A DNA stretch of 64,000 nucleotides from Pleurocapsa minor GSE-CHR-MK 17-07R (lineage in GTDB: Bacteria; Chloroflexota; Anaerolineae; Aggregatilineales; Phototrophicaceae). The notes below the pieces were generated by a model. That model did no database searches. It was not told where the DNA came from and worked only from the letters and a program-made list of their open reading frames with translations. Below are positions 55,837-64,000 of this stretch, one piece after another (the stretch's first letter is position 1; each line of letters starts with the position of its first letter). Location: the NCBI GenBank assembly GCA_019359125.1, contig JAHHHY010000001.1, positions 124,001 to 188,000 of the forward strand, written 5' to 3'. The position numbers were made by a program, and so were the translations under genes.

Positions 55837-58800
55837 ATGGCTTGCGCATCCCGGCTGAAGAAGCAGGTCGCTGACGTGTCATCGCGCGCTACTTATTATC
55901 AAACCTACAGCTTATTCGATACAGAAATCGCACTCAAGCTGGCGACTGATCTTGTGAATGCCGGCATTGATACGTGGAATGACCGCTTACAACTGCCGGA
56001 AATGAGCGATCGCGTCGGGGCTATTGGTCAGGCACTGAACCGTGCCCGCACGGTACTCGGGCTGGTTTCTCCCACGTTTATTAACGCCCGCTACGCGGCT
56101 CACGAATGGAATCACGCAAAGCGCAAGGGAAAAACAACCCTGTCGCTGCGGGTAGCGCCCATCTCCAGAACCGCTATTTCCCCTGTAAATGATGTGGCAG
56201 CATATATGCGCGAAAACGTGCGTCTCAGCCGCGCGCTTGATTTTGACCGCTGGCGCGACGAGAACGCCTATCGCCGCGAGCTGGCGCGCCTGATCGCCAT
56301 GTTCGGCGAAATTCCTGCCGATAGCATGCCGGATGCCAGGACGCAGTACGTGAATCACCTGCTGCGTCAGGCAGCCACCAGCCAGTTCTATGCGGAAATA
56401 CTGGGCGTTCCGTCTGATCTGGAAGGCCCGACTCTGGGCGCAAAAGTGCGCGAGGGCAGCCGCATAGAAGAAATCTGGGGCAGGCTGGGCCGGGTGGCCG
56501 CTTCCCAGGATGGCCGTACCTATGAGCTGTCGCTGGCGTCGGTGCGCGCCACCGCGACGCGCTTTGCCCTGCACGGTGCTTCCGGCAGCGGGAAAACCAC
56601 TGCGCTCCAGCGCCTGATTATGGATGCAGCGCGCGACTATCTGGCTGACCGCGAGCGCAATCAGATGCCCATCTACGTCGATGCATCCACCTGGCAGGTA
56701 GGCGAACCGTTTGAAGATACGATTCGCCGCGCGGTGCCTTTTGAAATGGATACCTGGCGCGCGCTGGCGCGTGGCCAGGCGGTCCTGTTTGTCGACGGGA
56801 TTTCCGGGCTGGGCGAGCACAGCACGGCGTGTGTCGCGGCCATGAAGACATTTTTCGAGTGGAAAGGCGCGAGCACCTATGTGGTGGTCGTTTTGCCGTT
56901 GCGCTCGGACGGTTCGTTGATGGATATCGGGCTGCCGGGCTACACGCTGAAGGCATGGAACAGTGACGAGATCAGGGCCTACCTGAAGGCGCAGATGGGC
57001 CCCCGCAGCAGCACCTTCCTGAACCTGATGGCCGAGAGCGATGTGGGCGCCCAGGCGATGCAGTCGACACCTGCGCTGCTGCACGGGCTGCTGTCCCTGC
57101 ATGTCATCAACCCGCACAGCTCCTTGCCCAGCTCTGTACATGGTCTGATTGACCGTTTGCTGCCCGCACAGTGGGTGTTCTGGTCTGGCACAGGCGCGCT
57201 GATGCCGCTGACCTACTCGGCGCATCTGAAGCCCGCGCTGCAGGATATTGCGCTGCACATGGTCGATCACGAGCTGGACTCGGTGTCCGCTGTTGACCTG
57301 TCACTCAAACTGCGTGACGCGTCGCTGGAGGCCGTGCAAACGGCCCGCGCCATGCACATCATGCGCTTCGAGAACGGCCGCGTCAGCTTCACCAGCAGCC
57401 TGATCCGCGATTATTTTGCGGCCGCGGGTATGTCGCTGATGGAACTGCGGATGCGCCTGCGGGCCCCACAGTTTGACGGGCGGGGAAGGCGCATGTTCAC
57501 GCACTGGGACAGCGTGCTGCAGTTCGCGGTTGCGCTGTACAGCAATCCAGAGGAGATGCTGCGCAACATCGCTGAGATTGACCCATACCTGGCGGCCGAG
57601 TGCATCGATGAGGTGCGCGACATTTCCGAAAACGCGCTGGGCACTGTGCTGGACCCGCTGTTGATGGATTACGACCTGCCGGAGAGGCACCCGGCCCTGC
57701 GGACGGCGCTGCGCAAGATGAGCGCTGATCGTATCATTCCGATTCTGCTGGACAGAGTGACTCAGGATGGCGCTGTGGCTACCGAAGCTGTTGCATGGGC
57801 AATGAAGGAGTTTGATGTGTCGCTGCCGCTGACGATTCTGCAACAGCTGGAGCATTGGGATTGGCGACCCAATCCTGAAGTTTCGGCCCTGCTGCGCGCT
57901 TTTCCAGACCGCGAACACATTGTCTCGTGGCTGGCAGACATCCTTGATGATTCGGATCCGCGCAGGCGTTCCGGCGCGGCCTGGAGCCTGGGCGAGCTAC
58001 GTGACCAGTACGGCCTGATGCACCTGCGCAAGGCGGCGCGACAGGAAGGCAACGCGTCCGTGCGCGAAGCCATTCAGGAAGCCATTAACGCGATTATTTC
58101 CAGCCAGGAGACGATCGCTGCGCCGCCCACTAAGGACGAGTATTTTGTCACTGCCTCTGTAAAACGGGCATCCGCGGAGCCCGCGCGCCAGCAGAAACAG
58201 TCAGCGCAGCCCGCTGATCCGGTCGCGGCGCTGTTTGACGCGTTGCAGAGCGATGAACCAGATGCGCGCGAGCGTGCGATGACGGCGCTGGGCAAAGCGC
58301 CGGTCTCCAGCTATCTGATGCGTGCAGCCAGCCTGCTGGAGCGCATGGCGGCCACCAAAGACTCAGTCCGCATGGCGCTGGTTCGCCTGCTGGGCCAGTC
58401 TGGCGATGCGGCCGTGCTGGAACCGCTGCTGAAGGTGGTGCGCCACGACCCCGAAGTGCGCATTCGCCATGCCGCGCTGGAAGAACTGGTCAAAAACGAA
58501 GGGCAGTTTTCCCCCGGTCTGGTCACGCTGATGCAGGATGCATCACTCAGCCCAGGGACGCTGGAGACGGTGATCCGGGCAGTCGGCCAGTCGCAGTCAG
58601 ACGAGGTGCTCAACCAACTGGTGCGCCTGCTGGATGATGATCGTGACCTGCCCACGGGCGAAAAAGTGCGCGAGGTCGCTTTCCTGGCACTTCAGCATTC
58701 AGCCCGGCCGGTGGATATCCATGCGCGCCGCCAGTATCAGCTGGCACATCAGAATACCGCGCCGGTGGACCAGATTGATGATGAAGACCTGGTGATGGCC

Positions 58801-59583
58801 CCGGATGAAGCTGCTGCTGCCGGAGAGTCCACGTCGGAGAAGATGGCGCGCCTGGTGGCGGACCTTCAGGCAGCAGCAGGCAAAACACACGCGTTTGCGG
58901 CTGCCGCGACGGCCCTGACACGCTATGCGCGCGAGCTGAGCAAGGACTCGGACGAGACAGTGCTGCCGGTGCTGGCTGCCGCCATGCTTGATTCGCAGCA
59001 CCTGGTGCGCTGGGCCGTCATCGAGGCGACTGGTTTCCTGCGCCCCGATGATGCGCTGCCGCAGTTGAACGAGGCACTGCATGATGCGCACTACACGGTG
59101 CGCCTGGCCGCGATCAATGCCATGCTGGAAATTGGCAATCAGCTGAGCGATGTCGCGCTGCTGGCGCGCATGGAGGATCAGCATCATGAGGTGCGCGCCA
59201 AGGCCGCTGAAGCATTGGGCGAGCTGGGCACGCGCGAAACGGCGCTGCGCCTGGTGCAGTACAGCCGACACCCGGAACTGCTGACGCGCAGCGCCGTCAT
59301 TGCCGCGCTGGGCAAGCTGGGCCATCCGGATACATTCCCCGCGATTATTCAGGCGCTGCACGACAGTGAAGTGCTGGTGGTGGCGACGGCCATCAAAGCC
59401 CTGGGCATGATCAGGAACCCGGATGCGGTGCCGCATCTGGTGGAGCTGCTGGAGGATGAGCGCCAGACCAGCTCGGAGCACAAGTCGATCGGTGGGCTGG
59501 CGATCGACGCCCTGCACAGTATCGGGTCCCAGGAGGCGCTGGCGCAAATCCATCGTTTCCGGGCAAGGCGTTCCAGGCGTTAG
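55837..59583 (+). CDS. TIR-NACHT-HEAT-repeat STAND NTPase
   Basis: Large signalling or defence-type protein. Residues about 18-150 are a TIR domain: YYQTYSLFDTEIALKLATDL, GIDTWNDRL, VLGLVSPTFINARYAAHEWN, with Glu at the position of the NADase glutamate. Residues about 235-560 form a NACHT-like ATPase: Walker A HGASGSGKTTALQRL near 247, Walker B AVLFVDGISGL near 318. Residues about 600-1245 are HEAT repeats (RRRSGAAWSLGELRDQYG, VRAKAAEALGELGTRETALR, LLTRSAVIAALGKLGHPDTF). By analogy with known TIR-STAND proteins, the repeats would sense a trigger and the TIR domain would hydrolyse NAD+ or make a nucleotide signal. The ATG at 55837 lacks a clear ribosome-binding site. A TIR-FGE gene follows after 45 bases. 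Confidence 0.87.
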   Translation: MACASRLKKQVADVSSRATYYQTYSLFDTEIALKLATDLVNAGIDTWNDRLQLPEMSDRVGAIGQALNRARTVLGLVSPTFINARYAAHEWNHAKRKGKTTLSLRVAPISRTAISPVNDVAAYMRENVRLSRALDFDRWRDENAYRRELARLIAMFGEIPADSMPDARTQYVNHLLRQAATSQFYAEILGVPSDLEGPTLGAKVREGSRIEEIWGRLGRVAASQDGRTYELSLASVRATATRFALHGASGSGKTTALQRLIMDAARDYLADRERNQMPIYVDASTWQVGEPFEDTIRRAVPFEMDTWRALARGQAVLFVDGISGLGEHSTACVAAMKTFFEWKGASTYVVVVLPLRSDGSLMDIGLPGYTLKAWNSDEIRAYLKAQMGPRSSTFLNLMAESDVGAQAMQSTPALLHGLLSLHVINPHSSLPSSVHGLIDRLLPAQWVFWSGTGALMPLTYSAHLKPALQDIALHMVDHELDSVSAVDLSLKLRDASLEAVQTARAMHIMRFENGRVSFTSSLIRDYFAAAGMSLMELRMRLRAPQFDGRGRRMFTHWDSVLQFAVALYSNPEEMLRNIAEIDPYLAAECIDEVRDISENALGTVLDPLLMDYDLPERHPALRTALRKMSADRIIPILLDRVTQDGAVATEAVAWAMKEFDVSLPLTILQQLEHWDWRPNPEVSALLRAFPDREHIVSWLADILDDSDPRRRSGAAWSLGELRDQYGLMHLRKAARQEGNASVREAIQEAINAIISSQETIAAPPTKDEYFVTASVKRASAEPARQQKQSAQPADPVAALFDALQSDEPDARERAMTALGKAPVSSYLMRAASLLERMAATKDSVRMALVRLLGQSGDAAVLEPLLKVVRHDPEVRIRHAALEELVKNEGQFSPGLVTLMQDASLSPGTLETVIRAVGQSQSDEVLNQLVRLLDDDRDLPTGEKVREVAFLALQHSARPVDIHARRQYQLAHQNTAPVDQIDDEDLVMAPDEAAAAGESTSEKMARLVADLQAAAGKTHAFAAAATALTRYARELSKDSDETVLPVLAAAMLDSQHLVRWAVIEATGFLRPDDALPQLNEALHDAHYTVRLAAINAMLEIGNQLSDVALLARMEDQHHEVRAKAAEALGELGTRETALRLVQYSRHPELLTRSAVIAALGKLGHPDTFPAIIQALHDSEVLVVATAIKALGMIRNPDAVPHLVELLEDERQTSSEHKSIGGLAIDALHSIGSQEALAQIHRFRARRSRR

Positions 59584-59628
59584 TCACGTGCATCCGCAAG
59601 CAGGCTTTGTCACAGGCCAGGGGGTAAA

Positions 59629-61257
59629 ATGCGTCTGTTTATTAGTTATCTGAGGGAAGAAAAAGCCTACTGTGTGCAGGTGGCAGAGCTGCTGGGCAGC
59701 GCGCATGAAATCTGGTACGACTCGCGCCTGCATGCCGGCCAGCAGTGGTGGGAAGAAATCGTGCGCAGCCTGGAGTGGTGCGAGGGTTTTATTTACCTGA
59801 TTTCAAAGGAATCGGTGAAGTCGCCCAACTGTATCAATGAGCTGGCACTGGCGCTGGAACAGGACAAGCATATCTTCCCGGTTCTGATTACTGAAGATGC
59901 CGAAATCCCCGCCACGATCGCGCATCTGCACTGCGCCGATATGCGTGAAGGCATCACGCCGGGCGGGATTGCCCAGCTGCTGAATGATATTCATACGGCC
60001 GAAATTGCTGATCTGACCCGCGTTGTGCCTGCGGTCTCGCGCACTCCCTCCGCTGCGGCGAATGCCCGGCAAATGAAGAACGCGACGCATGAGGTGGATG
60101 CCCTGACGCTGGACCCGGGTGAACCTGTTGATGCGCATAACATCGATGCGATCGTCGAACGGGCGACCAGTGCGCTGCGTGCAGAGAACTTTGATGAGGC
60201 CCATGACCTGATTCAGCGGACGATTGAATCGGGCCTGAACCCGCGCTATATCGACCTGGAGCAGCTGCTGTCCGAAGCCAAAGCCGGACGCGAGGAGAAT
60301 GCCCGTCGGGCGAATGTCACCCGTGAATACGCGGCCATCGCGCATCTGGTGAAGCTGGGGCGCACGCATGCGTATGGCTGCACGGCCTATGCCAGCTTTG
60401 TGGCCGATAACCCGAATTTCCCCGACGAACAACACCTGCGCAGTCTGTGCGGCATCGATCCGCTGCCGTCAGCGCAGGTGGTGACGGCCCAGGCAGCCTC
60501 CGCACCAGCGCCTGATGTTTCGCTCACTACCGCAGCGGAACCGTTCTCACTGCCGCTGCTGGCCTGGTGTGAAATTCCTGCTGGCGGGCTGCCCGTCATT
60601 GTAGAGCGTAATGGCAAGCCAGACCGTGATGTGCTGTCGGTGCCGGCCTTCAAAATCAGCAAATATCCGGTGACACAAGCCCAGTTTGCGGCTTTCATTA
60701 TCGATCCGGACGGGTACAGTAATCCGGACTGGTGGGACTTCAGCGACGCGGCACGGGCCAGCCGCCGTGCCAAAACGCGCCCCAAGGCGGTGCGTTTTGA
60801 GGGTGACGATCATCCGCGCGAGAACGTGGACTGGTTTGAGGCGATGGCCTTCTGCCGCTGGTTATCCGCCCGCACGGGCAAGCAAATAACGCTGCCGCTG
60901 CGCCAGCAGTGGATTCGCGCTGCGCGTGGTGATGATGACCGGCTGTATCCGTGGGGGAAAGAATTCTCGGCTGAGTTTGCCAACACCGATGACAGCCGCA
61001 TCATGCGCACCACGCCAGTCACCAGATATGAGGACGGCTCCAGCCCGTTCGGCGTGGTCGATATGGCGGGCAACTGCTGGGAGTACTGTCTGAATCTGCA
61101 ATTTGAGAATACGAGTATCGCCAGCGACGGCATGCGTGCGCTTCAGGGCGGGTCTTATCTCAGCCGCTCGGTGCAGGCCCAGATCGGCGTGTTTATCTCG
61201 CTGGCCCCGCACACCGCGCACCATAACATCGGCTTTCGCCTGGTCATGCTCGACTGA
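59629..61257 (+). CDS. TIR-domain protein with C-terminal FGE-sulfatase (C-type-lectin-like) domain
   Basis: Residues 1 to about 125 are a TIR domain (MRLFISYLREEKAYCVQVAE, EIWYDSRLHAGQQWWEEI, LISKESVKSPNCINELALAL; Glu in the NADase position is retained). A helical TPR-like linker (about 165-290) precedes an FGE-sulfatase domain (about 315-540): FKISKYPVTQAQFAAFI, ENVDWFEAMAFCRWLS, PLRQQWIRAARG, DMAGNCWEYC and the closing ALQGGSYLSR...IGFRLVML. AGGGGG lies 4 bases before the ATG. It is probably co-transcribed with the TIR-NACHT-HEAT gene 45 bases upstream. The FGE-like domain may bind a ligand rather than oxidise formylglycine. Confidence 0.87.
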   Translation: MRLFISYLREEKAYCVQVAELLGSAHEIWYDSRLHAGQQWWEEIVRSLEWCEGFIYLISKESVKSPNCINELALALEQDKHIFPVLITEDAEIPATIAHLHCADMREGITPGGIAQLLNDIHTAEIADLTRVVPAVSRTPSAAANARQMKNATHEVDALTLDPGEPVDAHNIDAIVERATSALRAENFDEAHDLIQRTIESGLNPRYIDLEQLLSEAKAGREENARRANVTREYAAIAHLVKLGRTHAYGCTAYASFVADNPNFPDEQHLRSLCGIDPLPSAQVVTAQAASAPAPDVSLTTAAEPFSLPLLAWCEIPAGGLPVIVERNGKPDRDVLSVPAFKISKYPVTQAQFAAFIIDPDGYSNPDWWDFSDAARASRRAKTRPKAVRFEGDDHPRENVDWFEAMAFCRWLSARTGKQITLPLRQQWIRAARGDDDRLYPWGKEFSAEFANTDDSRIMRTTPVTRYEDGSSPFGVVDMAGNCWEYCLNLQFENTSIASDGMRALQGGSYLSRSVQAQIGVFISLAPHTAHHNIGFRLVMLD

Positions 61258-61278
61258 TACCGTGCCCTGCACTAATAG

Positions 61279-61313
61279 AAAAGACGCCAGTCCGTTTCCG
61301 GGTGGCGTCTTTT
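61279..61313. terminator. Bidirectional terminator between TIR-FGE and OsmC-type genes
   Basis: An 11-bp perfect stem AAAAGACGCCA / TGGCGTCTTTT (61279-61289 with 61303-61313) and a 13-base loop. Poly-A on the left arm and poly-T on the right make it usable on both strands. Confidence 0.82.
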
Positions 61314-61340
61314 AGTTTGCGTGATGCGTTTTGACCGAGG

Positions 61341-61766
61341 CTAGACGAGCTTGGCTTCCACGGTCATGGGCACGCTGGCCAGCGCGCGCGAAATGATGCA
61401 GGTGTCCTTGGTGGCTTCTGCGTGGGCCACAAAGTCGGCTTCGCTGAGGCCGGGCACTTCGCCTTCGGTCTTCAGGTGAATGTGCGTGATCGACAGGCCG
61501 GATTCCAGCTTCTCCAGCTTTACGTCGGCGACGGTGTGAATGCGGACCGGCGCCAGGCCAGCACCGAACAGACGGTTGTTCAGCGCCATCGTGAAGCAGC
61601 CTGCGTGGGCAGCGCCCAGCAGTTCTTCAGGGTTAGTGCCGCTGCCATCTTCAAAACGAGAGCTGAAGCTGAACGGGCCATCGTAGGCGCCGCTGCCGGT
61701 CTTGATATTGCCTGCGCCTTCCTTGAGCGTGCCTTGCCAGGTGGCCTGTGCGCTGCGAACGGGCAT
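61341..61766 (-). CDS. OsmC-family peroxidase
   Basis: Thiol-dependent organic-hydroperoxide reductase family (OsmC/Ohr/YhfA). Both redox Cys are present: EELLGAAHAGCFTMAL (first Cys, about 57) and CIISRAL after ATKDT (second, about 122). The opening ATWQGTLKEGAGNI and SSRFEDGSGTNPEELL favour the OsmC subgroup. 141 aa, normal. Ends at a bidirectional terminator. Likely protects against lipid or organic peroxides in the cytoplasm. Confidence 0.94.
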   Translation of the reverse strand: MPVRSAQATWQGTLKEGAGNIKTGSGAYDGPFSFSSRFEDGSGTNPEELLGAAHAGCFTMALNNRLFGAGLAPVRIHTVADVKLEKLESGLSITHIHLKTEGEVPGLSEADFVAHAEATKDTCIISRALASVPMTVEAKLV

Positions 61767-61824
61767 GAATTCTTCTCCTGATAGTGTGCTTACAAGTAAA
61801 CTGACTCAAGCATAGCGAAAATCG

Positions 61825-62652
61825 CTAATTCCACCAACCCCACATGCTGTAGACATCGTCATCCGGGCGTTCGGTTTCGTCATCGTCATACCCGACCGAC
61901 AGCCACAGCACTGCTTTCAGGCCCGCCTTGCGAATCTCCGGGTCTTTATCCAGCAGGGCTTCGATCACGTACTGCATGGACGCCTCGCCCATGGCCCACA
62001 TCGATTCTGCTGCGGCGTGCCACACGTGTGTATTGCTGGTATTCAGTGATGCGATCAGCGACGGCATGCAGCTGGCATCGCCAATCTGACCCAGCGCGAC
62101 CGCCGACGAAAACCGGACAAATTCGCTGTCGTCCGTCAGCAGGGCATACTCCAGCCCATCGAGCGCCGCCGCCGAGCGAATCAATCCCAGCGACTCGGCC
62201 GCCGCATAACGCACATAGCTGTTTTCGTCGGCCGACAGCGCCTCCAGCAGCTCCGGGATAGCCTGTTCGCTGCCGAGGGTGCCCAGGGCCTTGGCCGCCT
62301 CCCAGCGCACATAGCTGTTCTCGTCGCCCACCAGCACGGCGACTACGGGCGCAACCACTGGCTCCGTGCCGATGGCGGCAAGTGCGCGAACCGCCATGCG
62401 GCGCACATGCCTGCTGGTATCGCTCAGCGTCTGAGCAATCGGCTGAATTGCCCAGGTGTTGCCAGACTTGCCAATATGCGTGATGACGGTCGCACGAATT
62501 TCATTGTCGCTGTGGTGCAGGGCTTCAATCAGGCCCGCGCGTGCGCGCTCGTCGGACAGTGATGCCAGCCGATACGCCGCGTGGCGTGCCTTGCTGCGGT
62601 CAGTGCCATGCAGATCTACCAGAAGCTGATTGATCAGGGCGCCATCTGCCAT
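61825..62652 (-). CDS. HEAT-repeat (PBS-lyase-type) protein
   Basis: 275-aa protein made almost wholly of short HEAT/EZ repeats of about 31 residues: SRHVRRMAVRALAAIGTEPV, NSYVRWEAAKALGTLGSEQA, NSYVRYAAAESLGLIRSAAA, SEFVRFSSAVALGQIGDASC. The C-terminus is acidic and ends in a Trp-rich peptide (YSMWGWWN). No enzymatic domain; expected to be a protein-interaction scaffold. ATG 62652 has GGAGG 4 bases upstream. The repeats resemble those at the C-terminus of the TIR-NACHT protein. It is divergent from the MarR gene, sharing its promoter region. Confidence 0.88.
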   Translation of the reverse strand: MADGALINQLLVDLHGTDRSKARHAAYRLASLSDERARAGLIEALHHSDNEIRATVITHIGKSGNTWAIQPIAQTLSDTSRHVRRMAVRALAAIGTEPVVAPVVAVLVGDENSYVRWEAAKALGTLGSEQAIPELLEALSADENSYVRYAAAESLGLIRSAAALDGLEYALLTDDSEFVRFSSAVALGQIGDASCMPSLIASLNTSNTHVWHAAAESMWAMGEASMQYVIEALLDKDPEIRKAGLKAVLWLSVGYDDDETERPDDDVYSMWGWWN

Positions 62653-62709
62653 AGTGCCTCCATTCAACTATCCTCACCCTTTGTGCAGGTGATTCGCGCA
62701 TCAACTCTG

Positions 62710-62772
62710 TTGACAAGTATAGCATGAGAGGTGTATCGTTGAAACGCAAATGATTTGTTGGCAAATGATTTG
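62710..62772 (+). promoter_or_regulatory. MarR promoter with twin palindromic operators
   Basis: TTGACA (perfect -35) at 62710-62715 and TATCGT at 62734-62739 (18-bp spacer) are followed by two copies of GCAAATGATTTG at 62746-62757 and 62761-62772. Each contains the perfect palindrome CAAAT-G-ATTTG, and the copies repeat with a 15-bp period. They cover the predicted start of transcription, just before the MarR start codon at 62779, which fits autorepression. Confidence 0.65.
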
Positions 62773-62778
62773 GATCCA

Positions 62779-63309
62779 ATGAATAACGACAGCATCACAG
62801 CACTGACGGCCGAGATACGCATCATGATTATGCTGCTGTCAAAGTCGCTCGTGCGCATGACGCAGGACAATCTGCGCGAAAAGGGCGTCTCGATCAGCAT
62901 GATGCAGGTTGGGCTGGTGCGCGCTATCAGCCGCCACAACTTCACCATCAGTGAGCTGAGCAAGCTGTTTGTGCTTGATCCGTCCACGCTGGTGCCGCTG
63001 GTGGATGACCTGGAGCGCAAAGGTCTGATCACACGCACGAAAGACCCGAACGATCGCCGGCGTACGCCGCTGGTGGTGACGCCAGCTGGTTCTGACCTGC
63101 TTCGTGAGGCGGATGTGGCGCATGAAACCCCGGAGATGCTGACTGCCATCGAGTCGATGGGCGTGGACCAGGCGCGGCGGCTGGCTGGCCTGCTGGGCGA
63201 GCTGATGCAGCATATCCCGGAAGCCCACGAGGCCATGTGTGCCGCGCACGAGCATCTGCGCACGAGCCTGAGCACGCAAAACCCTTCATCTGAAAATAAC
63301 CCTTCATAA
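62779..63309 (+). CDS. MarR-family transcriptional regulator
   Basis: Winged-helix regulator. DNA-binding core: FTISELSKLFVLDPSTLVPL (recognition helix) and VDDLERKGLITRTKDPNDRR, where the DPNDRR wing is the MarR hallmark. The dimerisation helices at each end are present. ATG 62779 was chosen; a TTG at 62755 is in frame but lies inside the palindromes. Located upstream of a truncated ABC exporter gene on the same strand (61-base gap), a common arrangement in which the drug-sensing repressor controls its own exporter. Confidence 0.93.
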   Translation: MNNDSITALTAEIRIMIMLLSKSLVRMTQDNLREKGVSISMMQVGLVRAISRHNFTISELSKLFVLDPSTLVPLVDDLERKGLITRTKDPNDRRRTPLVVTPAGSDLLREADVAHETPEMLTAIESMGVDQARRLAGLLGELMQHIPEAHEAMCAAHEHLRTSLSTQNPSSENNPS

Positions 63310-63370
63310 ACATGTGTTCGACAGCCATATAGCAGCAGCGCGCAGATGGTGCGCGCCCAGGGGGTGACAC

Positions 63371-64000
63371 TTGCAAGCACAGGCAGCAAGTCCAGTTTCA
63401 GGAAGGCGAGGCCGCGGGGCAGCGCCGAAAGCGGGTCCGGGGGGATTGGCGCGTTCAATCCGCTACCTCGGCAAGCAGCGCAATTATGCCATTGTGGCGT
63501 ATATCGCGCTGATTATCGCGTCGCTGGCACAGCTTGCCGTGCCGCGTCTGACCCAGATGATGATTACGGCCGTTACGGAAGGCTTCATCGCCAGCCTGCC
63601 GCCGATCCAGCGCACGTTTGCGGCTGCCCAGCAGGGCTATACCGCCGAGCAGCTCGCCAGCTTCGAGGCCAATTCGCAGAACGCGCTGATTCTGGCGTCG
63701 CTGATTATCGTCGGCTTCGCGATTATCCGCGGCATCTTCTCGTTCGTGCAGGCCTTTTACTCCGAGAAGATGAGCCAGGGCATCGCCTTTGACATGCGCA
63801 ACGAGCTATTTACCAAGCTCCAGCGCCTGTCGTTTAGCTACTACGACCGCAATCAGACCGGTCAGCTGATGATTCGCGCCACGGACGACGTGGAAAAGGT
63901 TCGTTTATTCCTGGCGCAGGGCCTGGTTCTGGCGTTGCAGGCGCTGGTGCTGCTGGTGGCGACGTTGCTCATCCTGTTCCTGACAAACTGGCAGTTGACG
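63371..64000 (+). CDS. ABC exporter, transmembrane domain (truncated by the window edge)
   Basis: An open frame from TTG 63371 (GGGGG six bases upstream) to the end of the window, with no stop. It encodes an ABC-transporter type 1 membrane domain: RSIRYLGKQRNYAIVAYIAL (TM1), SQNALILASLIIVGFAIIRG (TM2), then SEKMSQGIAFDMRNELFTKL and SFSYYDRNQTGQLMIRATDD, the classical intracellular-loop coupling motifs of half-transporters such as MsbA/LmrA. The ATP-binding domain would lie beyond base 64000. Probably regulated by the upstream MarR protein. A different frame open at 63346-63792 is an overlapping artefact. Confidence 0.88.
   Translation, partial: MQAQAASPVSGRRGRGAAPKAGPGGLARSIRYLGKQRNYAIVAYIALIIASLAQLAVPRLTQMMITAVTEGFIASLPPIQRTFAAAQQGYTAEQLASFEANSQNALILASLIIVGFAIIRGIFSFVQAFYSEKMSQGIAFDMRNELFTKLQRLSFSYYDRNQTGQLMIRATDDVEKVRLFLAQGLVLALQALVLLVATLLILFLTNWQLT

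Noticed and set aside
55987-57270. 427-codon minus-strand frame opposite the TIR-NACHT gene
   Set aside because: No domain, Arg/Gln/His-rich, entirely inside a gene with clear TIR and NACHT motifs.
60990-61257. Diversity-generating-retroelement variable region at the end of the FGE domain
   Set aside because: No reverse transcriptase, template repeat or accessory gene is visible in the window; the fold alone is not enough.
63346-63792. 148-codon frame overlapping the start of the ABC exporter
   Set aside because: The other frame, from TTG 63371, encodes recognisable ABC membrane-domain motifs and runs to the window edge; this one turns Cys/Arg-rich and stops.

Overview
This 64-kb, GC-rich window most likely comes from a member of the Chloroflexota (Anaerolineae or a close relative). 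The evidence is the giant secreted protein made of Thr-Pro-Asn-Thr repeats, the GT-C membrane glycosyltransferase with a C-terminal beta-sandwich, an archaeal-type HMG-CoA synthase/thiolase/DUF35 cluster joined to a class II HMG-CoA reductase, and many fused or mosaic signalling proteins. This is an inference from gene content; no rRNA or tRNA gene was found. The last gene runs off the right edge.

Layout. 0-16.5 kb is mostly housekeeping: a Tat-exported metallo-beta-lactamase-fold hydrolase divergent from a TetR regulator with a perfect palindrome between them; prfB and ftsY; moaC with a MoaD-MoaE fusion; fabF and rnc; a membrane protein with a degenerate endonuclease/phosphatase domain; an amidohydrolase-CYTH fusion; glnA; an FHA-winged-helix regulator; miaA and yraN. 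16.6-26 kb is membrane energetics and lipids: a membrane pyrophosphatase, the upper mevalonate operon (with a thiolase that lacks its nucleophilic Cys and a split, cysteine-free DUF35 partner), a polysaccharide deacetylase and a serine-palmitoyltransferase-like enzyme. 26-31 kb is one RND-family protein with about 600 extra extracytoplasmic residues.

31-39.4 kb is the most interesting stretch. It holds a MinD-like ATPase, a small zinc-finger protein, a small winged-helix-like protein, a two-domain class III nucleotide cyclase fused to a STAND-type ATPase, an ECF sigma factor with its putative anti-sigma factor, a PrsW-type intramembrane protease fused to a cyclic-nucleotide-binding (CNB) domain, and a stand-alone CNB protein. 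All lie on one strand with short gaps. I infer a cyclic-nucleotide-gated regulated-proteolysis circuit controlling an ECF sigma factor. 40-45 kb encodes the giant secreted repeat protein with a C-terminal PD40/TolB-like propeller.

45-51 kb (minus strand) carries a second MinD-like ATPase, another small winged-helix-like protein, a response regulator-GAF protein, a long prokaryotic Argonaute whose PIWI catalytic residues are replaced, and a tandem-rhodanese sulfurtransferase directly upstream of the Argonaute. 51-55.7 kb has a secreted propeller protein, the glycosyltransferase and a GAF protein. 55.8-61.3 kb encodes a TIR-NACHT-HEAT protein followed by a TIR-FGE-sulfatase protein, which look like nucleotide-signalling or defence proteins. 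The window ends with an OsmC-type protein, a HEAT-repeat protein, and a MarR regulator (with twin palindromic operators) preceding a truncated ABC exporter gene.
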